From Neodiprion pinetum (taxonomy: Eukaryota > Arthropoda > Insecta > Hymenoptera > Diprionidae), in contig NC_060232.1 of assembly GCF_021155775.2 (NCBI RefSeq), positions 8,935,257 through 8,999,256 on the forward strand: DNA of 64,000 nucleotides, given 5' to 3'. Position numbers and translations under genes: made by a program. Positions within the stretch are counted from its first letter, which is position 1; each line of letters begins with the position of its first letter. The notes beneath the pieces were generated by a model. That model was not told the DNA's origin. It did no database searches and saw only the letters and a list, made by a program, of their open reading frames with translations. Below, piece by piece: positions 1-12,329 of this stretch.

Positions 1-339
1 CAGGAATACGTCTCTTTGTACGATTGCAACAGGCCAGCGGATTTTTAAAAAATTTCTGCCACCGAGCTTCATTCACGTGTGTATCTTCTTTCCTTTGCAG
101 ACATCTGCCCTGCATGTTCAACCCTCCTAGATCCCAAAATCCGAGGGTGTTCTAATGTCGCTTACATATATGGTTGATCACGGTGTCACATTGAGCGCGG
201 TTTAATTTTCCACTAGGTTAAACCTTAATTATGGTTATCAAGTGGTAACTCATTAATGTAGGTGCAATTACGCCTCACGAAACGATTTCCGACCTCTGGC
301 TTTTCATTGGAAATTAAATCGCACCTCCATGCCTCCAAA

Positions 340-349
340 CTCTCTCTCT

Positions 350-382
<33 letters not shown>
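340..382. repeat. CT/GA microsatellite
   Basis: A nearly uninterrupted CT dinucleotide tract broken once by a short C run. It is followed by TATATATG. It is one of more than a dozen CT/GA tracts in the window. Confidence 0.95.
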
Positions 383-388
<6 letters not shown>

Positions 389-1244
389 GCGTATTGGGAG
401 ATGAAAGAGAAAAGAAGATTCACCGCGAGCTTGTTGCAGCAACGAATATAAGCAACGGCGACGAGTGTCGAGCTTTCAGCTTGTAAACGCCTAATAGCGG
501 GTGATCGAACAATCGAATTCATTCGAGTGCACGCACGTAGAGGCAGATCTAGGCTTGTTTGCGGTACGGCAAAGGGCTATTACGAAGGGTAGATGGGGTG
601 AGCGTAAATCCTCCAGCCCCCAGATTGAACACATTATACAAAGCGTTTGGCCAGGCAGGCAAGCACGAGCAACAGCTGCACCCTGACGAAAACCTGCGAA
701 TACCAAACGATTGTTCCCGAAATCAGGGAATTTATTATAACAAAAAACTTACACGCGGTTTTTCAGCTTGGCGGTACGAACGATGATTTCTTTTCGCGCG
801 TCGTTACGAGCATAAATTTTCATGAATACGTTTTAGAAAAAACAAATAAAAAATACGTGCGTGGAAAAATGAGGAGCTTTTAAAGATATTTTGCCAAATT
901 ATTCGTTGCGATTTTTAACCTTCGCACGTGTCAGAGCACTCGTGTGTTAAAATTGGTCCGATTTCGCGTGACTATTTACTTTACCAACGCATAATAATAT
1001 GTATCGTTCCAACGAATTCGAGGGGATGAAATATGGGCGGGATGGGACGGCGAGTGACACGATGAAAGAAGCTCGAGGGTCGCTGCCGGTCTTTCTACCC
1101 GTGGTATAATGCTTCTATTCGACGTTTGTTTCGTGTTTGGCAATGAGCAGTCCTCCGCCACGCCCCGCCACTCTTTTTTAACCCCTTTTCCAAAGCTGTT
1201 CTCCGAGCCTTTTGTCTCCCACCCTCCTGAGGGAAAGGTCGTAT

Positions 1245-1270
1245 GCCCACCACATGCGCCTGTGGTGGGC
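1245..1270. other. Perfect 10-bp inverted repeat (hairpin)
   Basis: GCCCACCACA at 1245-1254 and its exact reverse complement TGTGGTGGGC at 1261-1270 are separated by six bases. The arms are GC-rich in otherwise AT-rich DNA, so the hairpin would be stable if transcribed. Pairing stops immediately outside the arms. No function is assigned. Confidence 0.8.
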
Positions 1271-1592
1271 GCGTTTTGGCATCGGGATAGTTATAGGGTA
1301 TTGTTGAACGAGTACAACGGAAACCCTCGGAAACTATATTGATATGCCGTTGGAGTAAGTCATTTGGGTCTCCCCTGCATCCTCTGAAGAGCTTCACTTA
1401 CTACCAATTATGAATTGATCCACTCCGTCGAACGAGAAAAATATTATCTCTGTAATGTAGCCTTTTTCACACCATGCATTGCTTCGTTACTTTGCGTCGC
1501 CCAAATTTATTCCCGTTTGCACGTAATTTCCGAAAAACAAAATTTCAGAATATACACACAGAAATCAACTCACTTTTGAAACATAACCCATG

Positions 1593-1648
1593 ATCGATTT
1601 ACCGTATTCTACTTTTACAGGATACTTTGGAGTGTGAAGTAAATCGAT
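1593..1648. other. 10-bp inverted repeat with 36-base spacer
   Basis: ATCGATTTAC at 1593-1602 is the exact reverse complement of GTAAATCGAT at 1639-1648. The spacer carries weaker pairing, and the outer flanks do not pair clearly. It may be the core of a decayed palindromic element, or chance. Confidence 0.5.
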
Positions 1649-3859
1649 AAAATTTAATTTTGTTGGTAATTTTTTTTTCTGTCGCGAAAATAACCAATCA
1701 CTGAAAACGAAAACTCGTTTAAAAAATGTCAAAGACGTTAGACAAACATTGGTATAAATGGCGATAAGTTATGGAAATCGTTTCCACCTAATAATTCGAA
1801 GTCTTTGTCAGAATCGTGCCCGATTCAACTAATTGGAAATTTGAGATAATTGGACAAAAACGAATCCAAGTTTAAAAAGACCGTAAAAGCAAACCCTGAA
1901 CATTATACATCATCGCGCAGAGTACATTTTGAGTTTATTTTTTCCCCTCGAAAATCGGCGCGGTACCCATCATCAAGGTCTGCGAGTGACAGAACGACCT
2001 GGAATGTCAAGGGGAGGAAATGGGAAACGGTGCCTCATTGTCAGTTGACACGAAATTAAGCTCGATATGAAATTATTCGTGGTATTTAGTCGACGAGTGG
2101 TTGTGGAGAATGGGAGGCGAAGAGCTTGCGATGCTGGGGGATCGGCAACGAGCTTCTCGTTTCGAGGAAAGGTTCGTGATGTACGGCAGTCGACGGGCTA
2201 TTTCACATTGGGCGTCTAGATAGGCGCGAAAGTTATGCGGCTGCAACCACACTGCAAACCTTGCGCCATTGTGCCAACCCAGTTCGCGAATCGGCCAACT
2301 CCGGCATCCGCGCGAATTACACATACGTAGATCTGTAACCGGCGATCTCACTCCCTCGAAATCGCTCGTCGGTATGCACCGGCCATTAATTAACGCCAGA
2401 CTGTATCGAATCAACGAATTCCTGGGCGCTTCATTCACTGCCGAATAAACTTGCGAAGCTTTTACGTCGAAACGAAAATCCCGCGCTTCAGCACTCTGAA
2501 AATTTCGGATGGGTTTGAAGTTCTGAATTTCAAGTGTTCCGAAAGCGCTTGATTCCTGATTATTTGGTCGCGAAACTTGAAGTAAAGAAATCGAACAAAG
2601 TTTCGAATGATTGGAATCCGATGGCTGTAAATTCGGAAATGCAGGATTCCAAAAATTCAAGTTACGATAGAACAAAGTTATGAAAAGCTAAGTTCCGAAA
2701 GTTAAAATATACTCACGCAGCGTAGTTTACTCAACGAGTGGGTGTGAAAAAGTTAGAAATATTGAAAACCAGAATGACGGGGCTTCCGAACGTTAAAATA
2801 TCGAAAATCCGAAACGAAGAAAGTTGAAAATGGTGAAATTTCACCAAGCAAGAAATTAAAAAAACTAAAAATCTTTGATTTTTCGAAATTTCAATGCTTC
2901 GTCAAAGTTTGATATCATTACTTGCAACTGTCGCCACCAAAGAATCAGGAATTTGGCGCTTTCGGAACTTGTCAAATTCGGAATTTCAACCTTGCCTCAA
3001 GAATTCCAAGACGAACAAAATTCCTCTTGTATCCTGGATAATTTGTTGGCATATCCGTAGCATTCTTATCGCGAAACAGGGCGCGCTACATTCGTATGAA
3101 ATACGAAGATCTTGCAAGGAGGCCTCGGGTTAAAATTAGCCAAGTGAAATAAAGAGGGCTTAGCCGTTACCGGGCAGCAGAATCCCTCTTAATAAACCGG
3201 CAGACCCAGCAGAAGGAATCCCCTGGGCCTGAGGCTCTAATCCTCTGCGATCAAGCCGCGGATAGAGAGTATCGCATAGAGTGTAGCGGTATACTTATAG
3301 CTAGCAGATCAGTCGCATCTTTTCGACGAATATAAGCTGCCAGACAAAAGCCGTCTTCTCTCTTTTTTCGCCGTCTTCTTCGGAGAGATTCGAAATTGTC
3401 GAAAGACTCGGAACGTCGCTTAATTTTTGAGAAATAATTCCGCCAGCAATGCAACAAATCCCCAAAAAAACGCGAAACGCTAAATCGAACCAATTGGGCA
3501 TCCATCATTCCTTTGGCGTAAATTCGCACTTTGATTCGCCGAACGGCTCATTTGCTCCTTGAGCCACGGCTTGAAGCCGCAAAAACGAATTCGAAACGGA
3601 ATAACATTGGTGAAAGAATGACATGCAATTGAAAATTTGTGCACTTTTACCCCAAAAAGTACTCGTGATATATTTTTGGCAATATAATAAATATATAATA
3701 AATGATATTTTAACAGTGATTGTACCATTTCCGAAAATTGTGAAAGAAATTACATTCTTGCGGCCAGAACCAAAAATGTATCTCAACCAAAATTGAAGTG
3801 TGCAGGCAAAACGATAAGTTTTTATTCATTTTTAACCAGTTAATAATTATTCTTCAAGT

Positions 3860-4075
3860 CATTTTGATACTGTTTTTAACTTTCAGGATTCGATATATCT
3901 TCCCTGATACAAAAAACAATAAGAAAATTTCAGTAAGAATTCGAAATTGAAAAATCAAACTAACTAAAAAAAATTGATTTTGGATTTTCAATTTTTTTTT
4001 CAATCGCAATTTACAGATTGATGTATTATGGAAGATACATTGAATCCTGAAAATTAAAAACAAAGAATCAAAATG
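3860..4075. mobile_element. Palindromic MITE-like element, 216 bp
   Basis: The first 44 bases (from CATTTTGAT at 3860) match the reverse complement of the last 46 (ending ATCAAAATG at 4075), with a few substitutions and a 2-base length difference. The shared core includes TTTCAGGATTC and TATCTTCC. Internal sequence pairs more weakly, so the whole unit can fold into one long hairpin. This is the form of a miniature inverted-repeat transposable element with terminal repeats of about 45 bp. I see no clear target-site duplication: the flanks read AAGT on the left and TTTA on the right. No second copy was noticed in the window. It has no coding capacity, so any movement would have depended on a transposase encoded elsewhere. 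Confidence 0.7.
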
Positions 4076-4869
4076 TTTACAACAATTTATTAAGTATATA
4101 GTTAAAGTATTAATAAAAAATTAACGTTTTACCTGCCTGCTTTAATTTTTATTAGAATATTTTTGGTTTCAGCCACAGAGTGTAGGTAAATTTTTTCCTA
4201 ATTATCAAAAAACGTCGCAATGACTGCAAAAATATCATAATTGAACGAGCCCTGAGGTTCGGGGAGGGGAGGATGAAAAATCGGAAAAAATTATAATGAT
4301 CTTTAGTATTGAAAAAAAAAGGATCAGACCCTAGTCGAATTGACGTGGAATACCCCATATACAAAATACAATAGAAACAATTGTGTAGGATAAACTGCTC
4401 ACCGACAGGGACGTTATGATATTATAGTATGAAACTACGACCATACACAGAAGCGTATATAGACAATTTTGCAATTAATAAGTGAAAATGGATTCGAAAT
4501 TCCATTGTTCAGATTCCACGCAGGCTATAAATGGTAAATTTACCACAGGGGCGTAACACCATTGTGCATAAATGTATTGCTAAAATTCAAAGATGAAAAT
4601 GCTTACCTGAGAAACTCAGGTTTTGGCAACAATTTTTAATTGTTTACAAACTTGGTCCAACAACTGGATAAACGTAGGTTCACTGCGGCAACAGAAATCA
4701 CAGGTAAATGTCGATTCGCCGCCTGCTTCAGATGCATGTGTAAGATTCGGCGGTACGGAAATTGTAAAGGATCACTTTTAGGACGTGTAAATTAACGCCC
4801 ACGTTACGAGGCAACGTAAAACACTTGTTAAAAGGAACGGTGTCGAATAAAACACGACGACGCACGCGA

Positions 4870-4923
4870 CACTCTTCTTTCTTTCTCTTTCTCTTTATCT
4901 TTATCTTCCTCTTTCTCTCGCAG
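4870..4923 (+). other. Candidate splice acceptor (long pyrimidine tract and CAG)
   Basis: An almost pure T/C tract of about 50 bases ends in CTCGCAG at 4923. A donor-like GTATGT follows at 4997, which would bound a 73-base exon at 4924-4996 that is open in two frames. No homology supports an exon, and pyrimidine-rich simple sequence is common here, so this may be coincidence. Confidence 0.2.
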
Positions 4924-5590
4924 GTCCCTTTACCTTCGTCTCTGTTTGTCCTGCCTTCCCATGGGAGATGCGAGCAAAAAGCTTAACGTTCGTACCGTAT
5001 GTAAAACAGCTCGATAGCTTTCGGTACCTGACGTACGACTTCAATGCACACAAATTTCATCGCCGTGTAATTTTTACTCGTGTAACTTGATATGTGGTTT
5101 GAATATTTAAGGACACGGCAATTTATCACGATGAATAGCAAACCAGTTTTTGAATTTCTTTATGTATCAATTTTCAAAGTTACAGAGTGCGATGAAGACT
5201 TGGTCAAGCTTCCAAACGATCGCATGTAAATGGTCGTCTCAAAGTTGAACGGAAACTGGATTTTATCGAAGATTGAAACCCCATTTTTTAATTCATTTTT
5301 GACGATTGTCAAACATTTCTTGCCGTATGTATGGATTGTAGGTATACCTCAATGTCACGTTTGAAATTCAAGCTCGAATCATCGATTCCTGTTCAATCGT
5401 TACATCATTTCAACCCCTCTGAAGTATTGATCGAATTTCCTTTAATCCACAACCAGTGTATCTGTATTTCTGAATTCTAAAATCCATACGTGATCCAATG
5501 AGACTTTCAATACAGGTTTGATTAAGCGATTCTCTAATCACCCATTGCGAAAACTGAATAGACTTTGCAATAATTCGAAGAGTCAGTTGA

Positions 5591-5613
5591 AATACTGACT
5601 ATTTGTCAGTATT
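5591..5613. other. 9-bp inverted repeat with 5-base loop
   Basis: AATACTGAC at 5591-5599 pairs exactly with GTCAGTATT at 5605-5613. GTCAGT recurs several times between 5582 and 5626, so this is a small cluster of a repeated hexamer in both orientations. Confidence 0.6.
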
Positions 5614-6848
5614 TTGTCAGTCAGTGACATCGTTGTACGGAAAAAAAATTTTGTCGAAAAGTGACCAGAAAAATCTGAAGATTCGGTGGATACTAAGGGA
5701 AATTGTGGTCTCGAAGGAGAGATTCTCAAGTCCTTCCAAACTTCTCCATTAACCGTTACGTCAGAAAAACCTTCGAAAACTGACGCTTTATCCGATGTTC
5801 ACGATATCGCAACTTCCTTCGTATCACACAAGCAGACGACAAGAAATAAAGAAAAGAAGATGAGAGAGCATCGGTGCACGGAAGTGAAATTCTCAATCCC
5901 ACGATGAATATCACAGTCAGATGAGGGATGGAGGAAAAAGTCTATAAACAAACTGAAAAGAAGGTTGCCAAGATGCCGAGTCGCCTTGGACACGACCGAA
6001 TCGATCCTTGGTTTGCTTTTCTGTTTGGTCATCTCTCCGGCGGTGAAGCTGCTTGGCACAACAGTATCGCAGTTTCCACCCTGCCGCCCATTTCACGTGG
6101 CACACCCGTAAAGTAGTAGAACCGAGGATAGCTGAGACCCAACAGCTTGGCCTGTATAGATTCAGGGTTCGGTTGAGTGTAAACAAGCACACGGCTCGGT
6201 GTCGAGATTTTCACGCGTGTGAATGTGTTTGTGTTTCCGGTTGTACGAGGCTCGCGGACACATTTGTGAAATGTTTCACGCTATTCAGCGAGCATGAAAT
6301 ATCTCGGACAAATGTATCCAAACCGTCACCGCGTCGAAATAAACTTACGTGTACGATTCGAGTGAATTTCTACGTACGTACCGGGCTTGAAACAACTTTT
6401 TCAGTGTTTTCGAGTGAATTCGGACGACCCAACGTGACCTCTTCGCTTTTACTTGAAATGAAATTTTCGGCAAGAAATTTTCACCGAGTGAATCCGCGTG
6501 GCTTCCAAGTATCGCGAATTCGAAAGCATCGAAAAACGCTGCCGCAACAATTTAATTTAGCGAAACGAAATAATTGCAAACTTGGCAAAGAGCAGAGATC
6601 TGTAAATTGTCACTTTGAGGGTGACGGAAAAAAATCGTGTTTTCAGTACAAGAAAGGTTGAAAAACCAACAGTGAACTGTTACTATAGTGGATAGATACT
6701 GTGCGCCAACGATGAATATACGTAGACACGTGGGTACTTATACCTGAGAGATTCTGGAACTATAAGGTACGTACAAAGGCTTGGCTCTCAATGGACTATT
6801 GATTGCGCCATTGTTGGCGAAATGAAAAAACACAAAGAGAAGGCAGTG

Positions 6849-6869
6849 AAAAAAAAAAAAAAAAAAAAA
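6849..6869. repeat. Poly-A run (21 bases)
   Basis: Twenty-one consecutive A residues. No target-site duplication or recognisable retroposon body lies upstream, so I call it a simple homopolymer rather than a SINE or LINE tail. Confidence 0.9.
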
Positions 6870-7400
6870 CGGTAAAGCAAAAGCTTGCGCAGCGTGGATA
6901 CATCACGGGGAACGATCGCGCTTGGAAAGGGAAAGTGAGATAAAATACAAACACACGGTGTAGCTGCAGTGCTGATGCGATGGGACTCGAGAATATGCAG
7001 GCTTGACAAAGTGACGGATGACCCGAGCGATCGATTGCAATGTGTAATTCATTCGCAGATTGGAACGAATAGTGGATCGGCAATCATCCCTTATTTGTAT
7101 TCCCGGCACGCTCCTGCCAATTCCCAGTTCCCTTTTTCCCCATTGCTATTCTCACTTTTCCTCTTTTGCTCTCTTGGTTTCCGCCCTCTACCGTGGTACG
7201 TATGCCAGTTATATATTTACGCGTTTTTTTCTTTCTTCGCGAACCTACAGGCAATATTTTTTTGGCAGAAATGAGTGAAAAAATCCTTTCACACAGTTCG
7301 GGAAAAAAATTTACTGCAAAATTTTAGCGTTAGGTCTGTCAGGAATGAAATCGGACGACAGCGCTAAATACGGATTGAGTTACCGTGCGTTGAACAGCTT

Positions 7401-7429
7401 CTATAAATACAGACAGCATCACGTCTGTA
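7401..7429 (+). promoter_or_regulatory. TATA-like motif overlapping a 7-bp hairpin
   Basis: CTATAAATAC at 7401-7410 resembles an insect TATA box. It overlaps the inverted repeat TACAGAC (7408-7414) and GTCTGTA (7423-7429). No transcript or downstream reading frame supports a promoter. In AT-rich DNA such motifs are frequent. Confidence 0.12.
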
Positions 7430-9423
7430 CTACTCGTCAATTTCACGATTCATTAACACTGCGATAGGCCTGATAATGACACCGCTTAACGTTCTTGACT
7501 AATGATGCTTCCGCGGGTTATCGGTCATCCTCTGATCCCATTAAACCGACAGACAGCGAACGAAACGACGAGACAATAAGTGTGTCAGAATGAAGAATAA
7601 AGAAAGGGATGAAATCGGAAAACGATCGACCGTTTCTTTGGCGATTCAAACGGTCTTTTCGGCTTTTTGTGAAACCTCAACTCCGTCGAGGAGAATAAGG
7701 TGCATAATACAGAGCGAAACTCGAACCCTAAACCCCTAACTATAAAATTTCGTCTTGCAATTCTGCCAATAACACCTGTTAACGATGGACAAAGGGTGCG
7801 GTTTTTGCTTGTACCTTTTGCGGAGAGGGCAAAGGACTCTGCTTGGTTCTTCATCCGTCATTCCCCCGATTTACTCTGGCCTTCGTGGTTGGAACGAGAA
7901 TCGAGATTTTCACCCCGCGCAATTCGGGGTAGAAGAGAAAGAAGGTGTTCGTGATAAATAGAAGCTGATTTATTCTCGTTTCAAACGCTTCGTTGAACTT
8001 TTTTCAAACAGACTTTTTTCGCGAAACCAACCGGCCTGGCCCTTTTCTCTGAACTACCAACTCCGAGGAGACCATCCAGACTGAATATTAAACCGGGAAG
8101 ACCGAAACGAGTACCGTCACGTGAACAAAACGCGATTCAATGCTCGTGCATGAAGAAAGTTCAAAAGGAGGCTTGGGAAGTCTGTTTTATTTGTTGGAAA
8201 ACGATTGCGCGGAGTCTTGATGTATTCGACTGAATCTATTTAAGGGGGTTGACGAATGCAAAAAAAATACAGACGCTCGATCACGTTTTTATTTAATTTA
8301 TTTTTTCCAAATAATTCAATCTTACGCGAAGTAAGCAAGAAAATTTCAGCGTGCTGTGAATTCATATTCAGGCTTTTCGACCCTCATTTTCATCCTTGAT
8401 TCAGAGGGACAATAATTTTTTGAATTCCTTTTCCCTTACTTTGAAACAATGAAAACAAGAACACTGGTTCCTGGTAAGAAACTGAACGGTGATTTCGATT
8501 CATCTTCGGTAAAAATTTCACCGTGCTGAAAAGCAGTGAAAAATTATTTCTATTTTTCTTTCATCGATTATACTTATAATTATTTCAACAAGATAAACCC
8601 AACGCTGCTGTTCAGGTCTTTGGCTTATTTCTCCGGCGAAATCCTAGAATACAAATCAAGTTGTACAACGAGTGTTTGAAAAACTGAGGAAAAAATGTAA
8701 GTAAAAAATGGATCAAAGGCTTCTGTCGCAGAAATCAACGAGCTGATCAAGATTGGGAAAACCATATTCGCGAGACGTTTCTGTCCACACTTTCAGCCTG
8801 AAAAAGATGGAGATAAGAAAGAAAGAATGAAAAAAAAAAAAAACAACTAAAAAACTTTCCGTGGTTTTGCCAGCGTGAATATCAAACCCTAATTTCCCGC
8901 CCCAAGTTTTACATCCGCCGCTTTCCTTAAAGGATCACAAAGTTCACCATCGCGATGGGTTTCGGTATCTCGGCCTGCAGCCTCTTTCGTCTTTGGCTAT
9001 AGATAGAAGAATCGTGAGTTCTTCTCTCTCGCTTTGCTTCTTCGGCTGTAAATATGTCACCGTCACTTTCTGAGCGACTTGGCTTGAAACTTATTTCGGC
9101 TCTCGTACGACACCTACACCGCATTTTTACTACGGATATAATAAATCAATCTCCGTACACCGTGCGGTCTGTATCCTTGGACCTTTGTTTTTACCCAACT
9201 CAGACGACGTAAGAACAAATTGCAGAGTTTGTCCGCTTCCTTCCGATTTATTATACCGCGAACAAGAAACGTCGCCTTGATTAATTCCCTCAATTAATAA
9301 TCTTGTGCTTCTACCCTCTGTTTAGCCGTGATTCGAGTAACGAGTTTTCGATTTCAATAACATCCTGAAACGAATTATTTACAATAATGAGAATTCGATC
9401 GTCACTGTGATCATAAAGAGAAT

Positions 9424-9451
9424 AAATTAATTAATTAAATTAATTAAATTT
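9424..9451. repeat. TAATTA-rich short repeat
   Basis: A 28-base run built from overlapping AATTAATT units. TAATTA is the core recognised by many homeodomain proteins, so it could be a binding cluster, but simple AT-repeat slippage explains it equally well. Confidence 0.6.
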
Positions 9452-11923
9452 CAAATCCGGGATAAAGGATCAGGCTGGAGAACCGAGAACGGAGGACAAA
9501 ATGTCAGGGGTCGATGAATCCTGAAGATAAAGTACAGGTAGATCACCGAGATCCTTGCGGAGTTTGGTAGTGGGAGACCATCGCGTGTTTTATTCCTTTA
9601 TTTAACTCCGCGGTTCAGCACTTTTTTACCCCGCTGATTTATCTCGGTGCTGTTTCTCGTTTCGTGTACCTCTCGCTACTTCTTGCGCCTTCGGAAGACA
9701 GTTACCGTCGCCGAATAAATATCGCCTGTGTTTAAGCACCGCGTTGAAGCATGCTTGCATGTACATCCGTCGTTTTTCTTCGATTAACTTTCAGTTTCTG
9801 TTTGTTTTTTTTTTTTTTTATCACCTTCCCCTTCCTTTTGTACTAAAGAATAATTGTTGTCGCAGAATGGTATTGGCAAATGGCACAGTAGATTTGTCGC
9901 CCCATCGTCGAAAGGGGTAAAGCGATGCGAAAATTATCTCTCCTCGATTTTACCCCGAAAAGTAACCCCAACAATGCTGATTTCGAAAATTACAGGTACG
10001 CCGATTGACCGTTATCGAACAGCGAGGGGTGGCTGTTTTCGATTTTACTGGTCCAAGGATTACGGAGAATGCGAGGGTATTAGGATACTAATGAGAGAAG
10101 CTGGGCTGGGGAGACGAAGTTAAACCGTACCTGGCTATTATCGATTTACGTGACGTAGCGGATCGTGTCGTGTCACACGGGCTGGGATCAGCCTTTCTTG
10201 ACTACCCTTCGTCAGCCGGACCGTTGGAGCTATTATCACTAATCTATCGCGTAACGGAAGATCGCCTCGATTTTAGCTAACGAGAAGAATTACGTCAAAG
10301 GTATTACGTCGTCATCCTCGGTACCTGGGATGAAATTTAACGAAACGACACCGAAACCACGATCGTTAAAAAGAGAACCTGGTGTCTGTGCCACGTAGCG
10401 TGTTTTTTACCTCTTTGTCCGAAAGGGTGGAAAATTTTATACAATCCGTCGAGTTGAAGAATTGTTATTCTTCAAAGGGAAAATACATCATTTGTACCGC
10501 GGACGTTATCGAATTCGTTTTCTCTCCGGAGTAGGTTTTGTTGATTTGATATCGCATGAATATTTCATCTCGCTAGGCAACGAAAAGATATCCCTACGGA
10601 ATTGGAATAGTCGAGTCAATGCCAATTGCTTTTCATCCTGAAACTTATCGCGACGTACATGGACGAGAAGATTCTGTTTTTTCTGTTTTGTTCCACCAAA
10701 AACCGTCTCTTACTTGCGATGAAAGCTGATTACAAGAAACCGATTGTGAAATTTCCGAGGTACCTAAAATTAAGCCTGCAGCAGACATATTCTTTGCTGC
10801 AAAGAAAAAACCTTTGCCGAAAATCGAGAGTAAAATTGAAATTACCAATTTTCGCGCTCGAGGACGTATAATGGAATGTAAACAGCGTTACTTTAAGTGA
10901 TTCCGGTGATCGACAGTTTTCACGCAGTCATTGAACCGAGGTAGGACCGGGTAATTGATGCACCCACCTTTAATTTTTACCACGGCCTCACCTTGCATGA
11001 AGGAAAAGATGTCTAAAACTACCAGCATTGCTTGGCACTGTAATAATGGTTTATTGATAACAAACAAACGTTATATCGAACGATTTTCTTTTCTCACATG
11101 AAATATCGAAGTGCGAACTATTTTTATTTAACCAAGGTTCAACAAGTCATAAACGAAATTAGGCATCTCAAAATTAGGTATACAAAGAAAAGCATTCATT
11201 CATTCATTCAGTTATCAGTAATTTATTCATTGTATAAGTTGGTTATCACAAAAGTGTGTAATTTTTAAACTGTAAATTTAAATAGTCTTTCGACGATCAA
11301 AATTCTCTCTCTATTTCACTTATTCACTGAAGTTTTGTTAAGATTTTGACTTAGGTTTTACACGTATGTTGAAAATAATGAAATACTTTCGGAGGTTTTG
11401 AAGATAAACCAATCGATTTTCGTCATAGAGGGATGTTCCGAGTTTCAACAACAATTTATCGCAGAGGAAGATCTTCGTTAATCCCGATGATTGTAAAATT
11501 TATATCAGATCGCCTGGTCCTTTACAGAGAATTTGACCACCACATTTCATTCAATCACAATTTGCACCTCGTGGTTCGTCGACGATTTATAAACGGGTGG
11601 AATTAGCCAAGGCGTGTATCACGTGATTACTCCGCGAGTCAACTCTTATTCGTTCCTTACTTCGATTCTAGGCGGGTAAAATATGAATCGTTACAACGCA
11701 GTGGTAAAACGGTTTCACCACAAAAGATTCATGTTCGTCGACGGCATGTGAACTAAAACGGTGAGCTTATCGCAAAATTCGGTGAAACGAAACGGTCTAG
11801 GTCGAATTGTGAATCACTTTAATAGTCGGTAGATTTTAGAATGGTGACGGATGCGTGTGTGTGTGTGTAACGCTGTAGGGGTAGTATGCAAATTAGTTTA
11901 ATACTCCGGCGGGTGGTTGTCAC

Positions 11924-11951
11924 TCTCTCCTCTCCTCTCCTCTCCTCTCTC
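11924..11951. repeat. TCTCC pentanucleotide microsatellite
   Basis: About five tandem copies of TCTCC followed by a short TCTCTC tail. Confidence 0.9.
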
Positions 11952-12215
11952 GTTCAATTCCTGACTCCCGCGACTCCCTCTTGTCGTGTCACTAGTCGGT
12001 ATTCACGACAGCCCGGAACCATCGGCACTATTTTCGAAACCGGAGCTGTCTCCGTTAAGTGGATTTGGACACGCATGAATCGACCCCTCGGGGCACCGCC
12101 CAGCCCTTTTATCTTCTGATTCAGTGAAGCTCTTTATCAGTGAATATTTTCCAAATGGAACTCATTAACAATTGTTACCCCCAAACTACGCGCCGTTTTC
12201 TCTGTTACCCTCTTT

Positions 12216-12329
12216 TCTCTCTCTCTCTCCCCTTTTGACGGTGAATGAGGAGGGTTGAGCTCGCGTGACGTTTCCTCCACTTGCTATGTTCCTGTCCTTT
12301 CCTCTCTCTCCCTCTCTCTCTCACTCTCT
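12216..12329. repeat. Two CT-rich simple tracts
   Basis: CT dinucleotide runs at 12216-12230 and 12301-12329, the second interrupted by single C and CA steps. Confidence 0.85.

Larger units (their letters stand above)
1..3859. other. Non-coding block, no supported gene
   Basis: No reading frame here has a recognisable domain. The longest, on the minus strand at 2073-2675 (200 codons), begins at a TTG, and its conceptual product is low in family-like features, so I treat it as chance. Around 2500-3010 the text keeps reusing words such as TTCCGAAAG and AATTCGGAA, which suggests an old degraded short-period repeat. A pyrimidine-rich CAG at about 80-100 looks like a splice acceptor, but the frames after it close quickly. 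Confidence 0.6.
4076..11923. other. Non-coding block, no supported gene
   Basis: Only short open frames are seen. A 202-codon frame at 6053-6661 (plus) begins at TTG, has its first ATG late, and shows no known motif. Small palindromes occur: TGGTAAATTTACCA at 4532-4545, and the 7-bp stem ACCTGAG/CTCAGGT at 4605-4621. Poly-A or poly-T runs lie at 6849-6869, 8830-8844 and 9805-9819. The rest is unique AT-rich sequence. Confidence 0.6.

Noticed and set aside
2073..2675. 200-codon open frame on the minus strand
   Set aside because: It starts at TTG, overlaps a region of degraded repeated words and shows no family resemblance.
6053..6661. 202-codon open frame on the plus strand
   Set aside because: It starts at TTG, has no early ATG and no recognisable domain, and lies in ordinary CpG-rich sequence. 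Frames of this length are borderline for chance.
6849..6869. Poly-A run as a retroposon tail
   Set aside because: No target-site duplication, no internal promoter and no LINE-like sequence lies upstream.
7725..7741. CCCTAAACCCCTAAC, reminiscent of telomere repeats
   Set aside because: Only two irregular units. Insect telomeres are usually TTAGG, and no array is present.
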